A stretch of DNA of 7,153 bases from positions 1-7,153 of the forward strand of contig JAEZLD010000064.1 in the NCBI GenBank assembly GCA_023415335.1, in the 5' to 3' direction. Both the position numbers and the translations under genes were made by a program. Position 1 is the stretch's first letter. Each line of letters starts with the position of its first letter. Below the pieces are notes generated by a model. The model was not told the DNA's origin. It saw nothing but the letters and a program-made list of their open reading frames with translations, and ran no database searches. This document shows positions 5,727-7,153 of this stretch, in pieces. The DNA is from Bacillota bacterium (GTDB lineage Bacteria; Bacillota; Clostridia; Clostridiales; Caloramatoraceae).

Positions 5727-5740
5727 TTGGTGGTGTAAGA

Positions 5741-6184
5741 ATGAATAAGGTTATTTTAATAGGCAGATTGACCAGAGACCCTGAGCTTAAGTTTACTAAC
5801 GGGGCAGGAACTGCTGTGGCCACCTTTTCTCTTGCAGTAGATAGAAGGTTCGTGAATCAGGCTACAGGCCAAAGGGAAGCTGATTTCATAAACATCGTTT
5901 GCTGGAGAAAGAATGCTGAATTCGTTGCAAACTACTTTAAAAAGGGACAACAATGTGCAATTGTAGGTACTTTACAGACCAGGACATATCAGGCTCAGGA
6001 CGGTACAAACAGGCACGTGACAGAAGTGGTTGCAGATGAAATTGAGTTTGTTGGAAGCAAAAAAGACAACAATTCCGGTTTTAATGCGGGTTCAACAAAA
6101 AATGATAGTGGGAATAATAACGTTAATGACCCAATGGGTGATGGCGGCTATGTTCCTATGGATGATGAGGATATTCCATTTTAG
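5741..6184 (+). CDS. ssb: Single-stranded DNA-binding protein
   Basis: A 147-residue bacterial SSB that coats single-stranded DNA during replication, repair and recombination. Residues 1 to about 105 form the OB fold with the conserved start MNKVILIGRLTRDPEL, NIVCWRKNAEFVANYFKKGQ at 51-70 and VGTLQTRTYQAQDG at 75-88. Residues 106-135 are a flexible Asn/Gly/Ser/Asp-rich linker, and the acidic tip DDEDIPF (141-147) that recruits partner enzymes is intact. The ribosome site is a modest GGTGGTG at 5729-5735, weaker than those of rpsF and rpsR. Its position between rpsF and rpsR is the standard arrangement and makes this the housekeeping SSB. Confidence 0.97.
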   Translation: MNKVILIGRLTRDPELKFTNGAGTAVATFSLAVDRRFVNQATGQREADFINIVCWRKNAEFVANYFKKGQQCAIVGTLQTRTYQAQDGTNRHVTEVVADEIEFVGSKKDNNSGFNAGSTKNDSGNNNVNDPMGDGGYVPMDDEDIPF

Positions 6185-6220
6185 TCTAATTTTAAAATAA
6201 TAGGTAAGGAGGGACAGATT

Positions 6221-6475
6221 ATGCCTAATAATAATGGTAGAAGGCCAAATAATGGAAAGCAGAGAAGAATGAAAAAGAGAGTCTGTGCTTTCTGTATGGA
6301 TAAAGCTGAAACTATAGATTATAAAGACCTGGGAAAACTTAGAAAGTATATTACTGAGAGAGGTAAGATACTTCCAAGAAGGATTTCAGGCAACTGTGCA
6401 AAGCACCAGAGAGAGCTTACAATAGCAATCAAAAGGGCTAGAAACATTGCACTGCTTCCATACACTACAGAGTAG
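6221..6475 (+). CDS. rpsR: 30S ribosomal protein S18, zinc-binding form
   Basis: An 84-residue ribosomal protein S18, partner of S6 on the small subunit. A basic Asn/Arg/Lys-rich N-terminus (1-20) is followed by CAFC (C22, C25), the conserved IDYKDLGKLRKYITERGKILPRR and the C-terminal CAKHQRELTIAIKRARNIALLPY. C22, C25, C59 and H62 form a complete CxxC...CxxH set, so this is the zinc-binding (C+) form rather than the cysteine-free form that some bacteria use under zinc shortage. AAGGAGGG at 6206-6213 gives a strong ribosome site. It closes the rpsF-ssb-rpsR operon and is followed at once by an intrinsic terminator. Confidence 0.97.
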   Translation: MPNNNGRRPNNGKQRRMKKRVCAFCMDKAETIDYKDLGKLRKYITERGKILPRRISGNCAKHQRELTIAIKRARNIALLPYTTE

Positions 6476-6480
6476 TAGCT

Positions 6481-6513
6481 AAAACAGGCTGTCAAAAGGC
6501 AGTCTGTTTTTTT
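6481..6513 (+). terminator. Rho-independent terminator of rpsF-ssb-rpsR
   Basis: AAAACAGGCTG (6481-6491) pairs with CAGTCTGTTTT (6500-6510) with one G-T wobble. The stem can extend by TC (6492-6493) with GG (6498-6499, one wobble) to an AAAA loop. Seven T residues (6507-6513) complete it. It starts 5 bases after the rpsR stop. Confidence 0.92.
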
Positions 6514-6577
6514 ATAATTTATAGAATTGGCCAACAGGTAGAATATAGTATGGAAAAGGTAAAGAGTAAATTTATAC

Positions 6578-6627
6578 TTGATAAAAAAAGTCTTATGATG
6601 TAGCATGATTCTATAAGATAATATAAT
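6578..6627 (+). promoter_or_regulatory. Candidate promoter region of the MazG-like gene
   Basis: TTGATA (6578-6583) and TAGCAT (6601-6606) are 17 bases apart and form a plausible promoter. A perfect TATAAT at 6622-6627 is an alternative -10, but the -35 position at 6599-6604 (TGTAGC) is poor. An imperfect inverted repeat (TCTTATG 6591-6597 with TATAAGA 6612-6618) overlaps the first option. As a terminator lies upstream, a promoter is expected somewhere in 6514-6651. Confidence 0.45.
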
Positions 6628-6651
6628 GGGATAATTATGGGGGCAACTTAA

Positions 6652-6978
6652 ATGTATGAAACAGAAGAGCTTAACATAATGGGCAATATTAAGCTTATAG
6701 AGAATTATAAGAATTATCTCCTCTCCTCTGTAGCAGATATTTTTATGACCATGAGCAAGGGAAGCCGTATGGATACACTGGAGGCACAGGAGGAAATATC
6801 AGAGATAATATTGCTATCATACCTTCTCGGCAGCAAGCTTGGGATTGATTATTCCTCCATAGATGAAACGGTATTGAAGAGACTTAAGGTGGCTCTTGCA
6901 GAGGGTGGGTCTGATGATAAAAAGTGCCAGGATTATGCCGGACTTATTGCTTATTTAAAGAAAAACCACATAGAATAG
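6652..6978 (+). CDS. MazG-like family protein
   Basis: A 108-residue all-helical protein of the short MazG-like family found in Firmicutes, related to NTP pyrophosphohydrolases. The segment IENYKNYLLSSVADIFMTMSKG (about 16-37) is followed by EEISE (47-51), which matches the EExxE metal-binding motif of MazG enzymes. LLSYLLGSKLGIDYSSIDETVLKRL (54-78) follows, with D66 and the D71/E72 pair as possible further ligands. Catalytic activity and substrate are not established for these short proteins. The ATG at 6652 has a GGGGGC run 7-8 bases upstream. An ATG at codon 10 (6679) also fits the family start but has no good ribosome site. It lies between rpsR and a yybS-like gene, a neighbourhood conserved in Clostridia. 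The next gene starts 50 bases on with no terminator between. Confidence 0.82.
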   Translation: MYETEELNIMGNIKLIENYKNYLLSSVADIFMTMSKGSRMDTLEAQEEISEIILLSYLLGSKLGIDYSSIDETVLKRLKVALAEGGSDDKKCQDYAGLIAYLKKNHIE

Positions 6979-7028
6979 TACAATAATAATTCTGAAAACA
7001 GCAACATTGGATGTATAGGAGGATTAGA

Positions 7029-7153
7029 ATGAATAGAAACTCAAGTACCAAGGCATTAGTTGAATCCGGGCTTATGACGGCCCTGACAGTTGTTCTGATG
7101 CTTGCGGCATCTTATCTGCCGATTTTAGGCTATGCAGCTATGTTTGTGTGGCC
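7029..7153 (+). CDS. YybS-like (DUF2232) membrane protein, 5' part
   Basis: The first 41 codons of a gene that runs off the window. The ATG follows AGGAGG (7017-7022) by 6 bases. After a short polar start (MNRNSSTKALVESG) comes a hydrophobic segment from about residue 14 to 41 (ALTVVLMLAASYLPILGYAA), matching the first membrane helix of YybS/DUF2232 proteins. These are predicted multi-pass membrane proteins of unknown function, often found beside gdpP (yybT), rplI and dnaB/dnaC in Firmicutes. The identification rests on this N-terminus and the conserved position after rpsR and the MazG-like gene. Confidence 0.75.
   Translation, partial: MNRNSSTKALVESGLMTALTVVLMLAASYLPILGYAAMFVW

Overview
The window looks like chromosomal DNA of a low-GC, anaerobic Clostridia-type Firmicute. 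Codon use is rich in AGA/AGG and ATA, Shine-Dalgarno sequences are strong (AGGAGG, GGGAGGAGGTG), and the gene families are typical of the class: GSI-alpha glutamine synthetase, an ANTAR regulator beside glnA, YedF, DUF3343, DUF951, MazG-like and YybS. All supported genes lie on the + strand. The species cannot be fixed from the sequence.

Layout: (1) 1-194 is the 3' end of an unrecognised gene. (2) 195-302 is a purine-rich leader with tandem 10-base repeats, followed by gltS (303-1493, sodium/glutamate symporter) and a very strong intrinsic terminator (1512-1561). (3) A tight co-directional cluster starts after a promoter near 1586-1614: cvpA-like membrane protein, glnA, ANTAR response regulator, yedF (TusA-DsrE type selenium/sulfur protein) and a DUF3343 putative Se/S carrier. 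Gaps within it run from a 1-base overlap to 17 bases. (4) A 92-base gap holding a 14-bp perfect palindrome precedes a DUF951 (YyzM-like) gene. (5) A strong extended -10 promoter and a probable S6:S18-responsive leader precede rpsF-ssb-rpsR, which ends in an intrinsic terminator (6481-6513). (6) A MazG-like gene and the start of a yybS-like (DUF2232) membrane protein gene close the window.

How the parts fit: GltS imports glutamate, GlnA converts glutamate and ammonia to glutamine, and the ANTAR protein probably controls nitrogen genes by transcription antitermination. This gives a nitrogen-acquisition block. It is joined by near-overlapping genes to a selenium/sulfur handling pair (YedF, DUF3343). 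That pair then runs into the conserved DUF951/rpsF-ssb-rpsR/MazG-like/yybS neighbourhood usual near the origin in Clostridia. The most unusual points are the fusion of nitrogen and selenium genes in one apparent transcription unit, the palindrome before DUF951, the phased decamer repeats before gltS, and the S6:S18-type leader. No mobile element, CRISPR array, tRNA or rRNA was seen.
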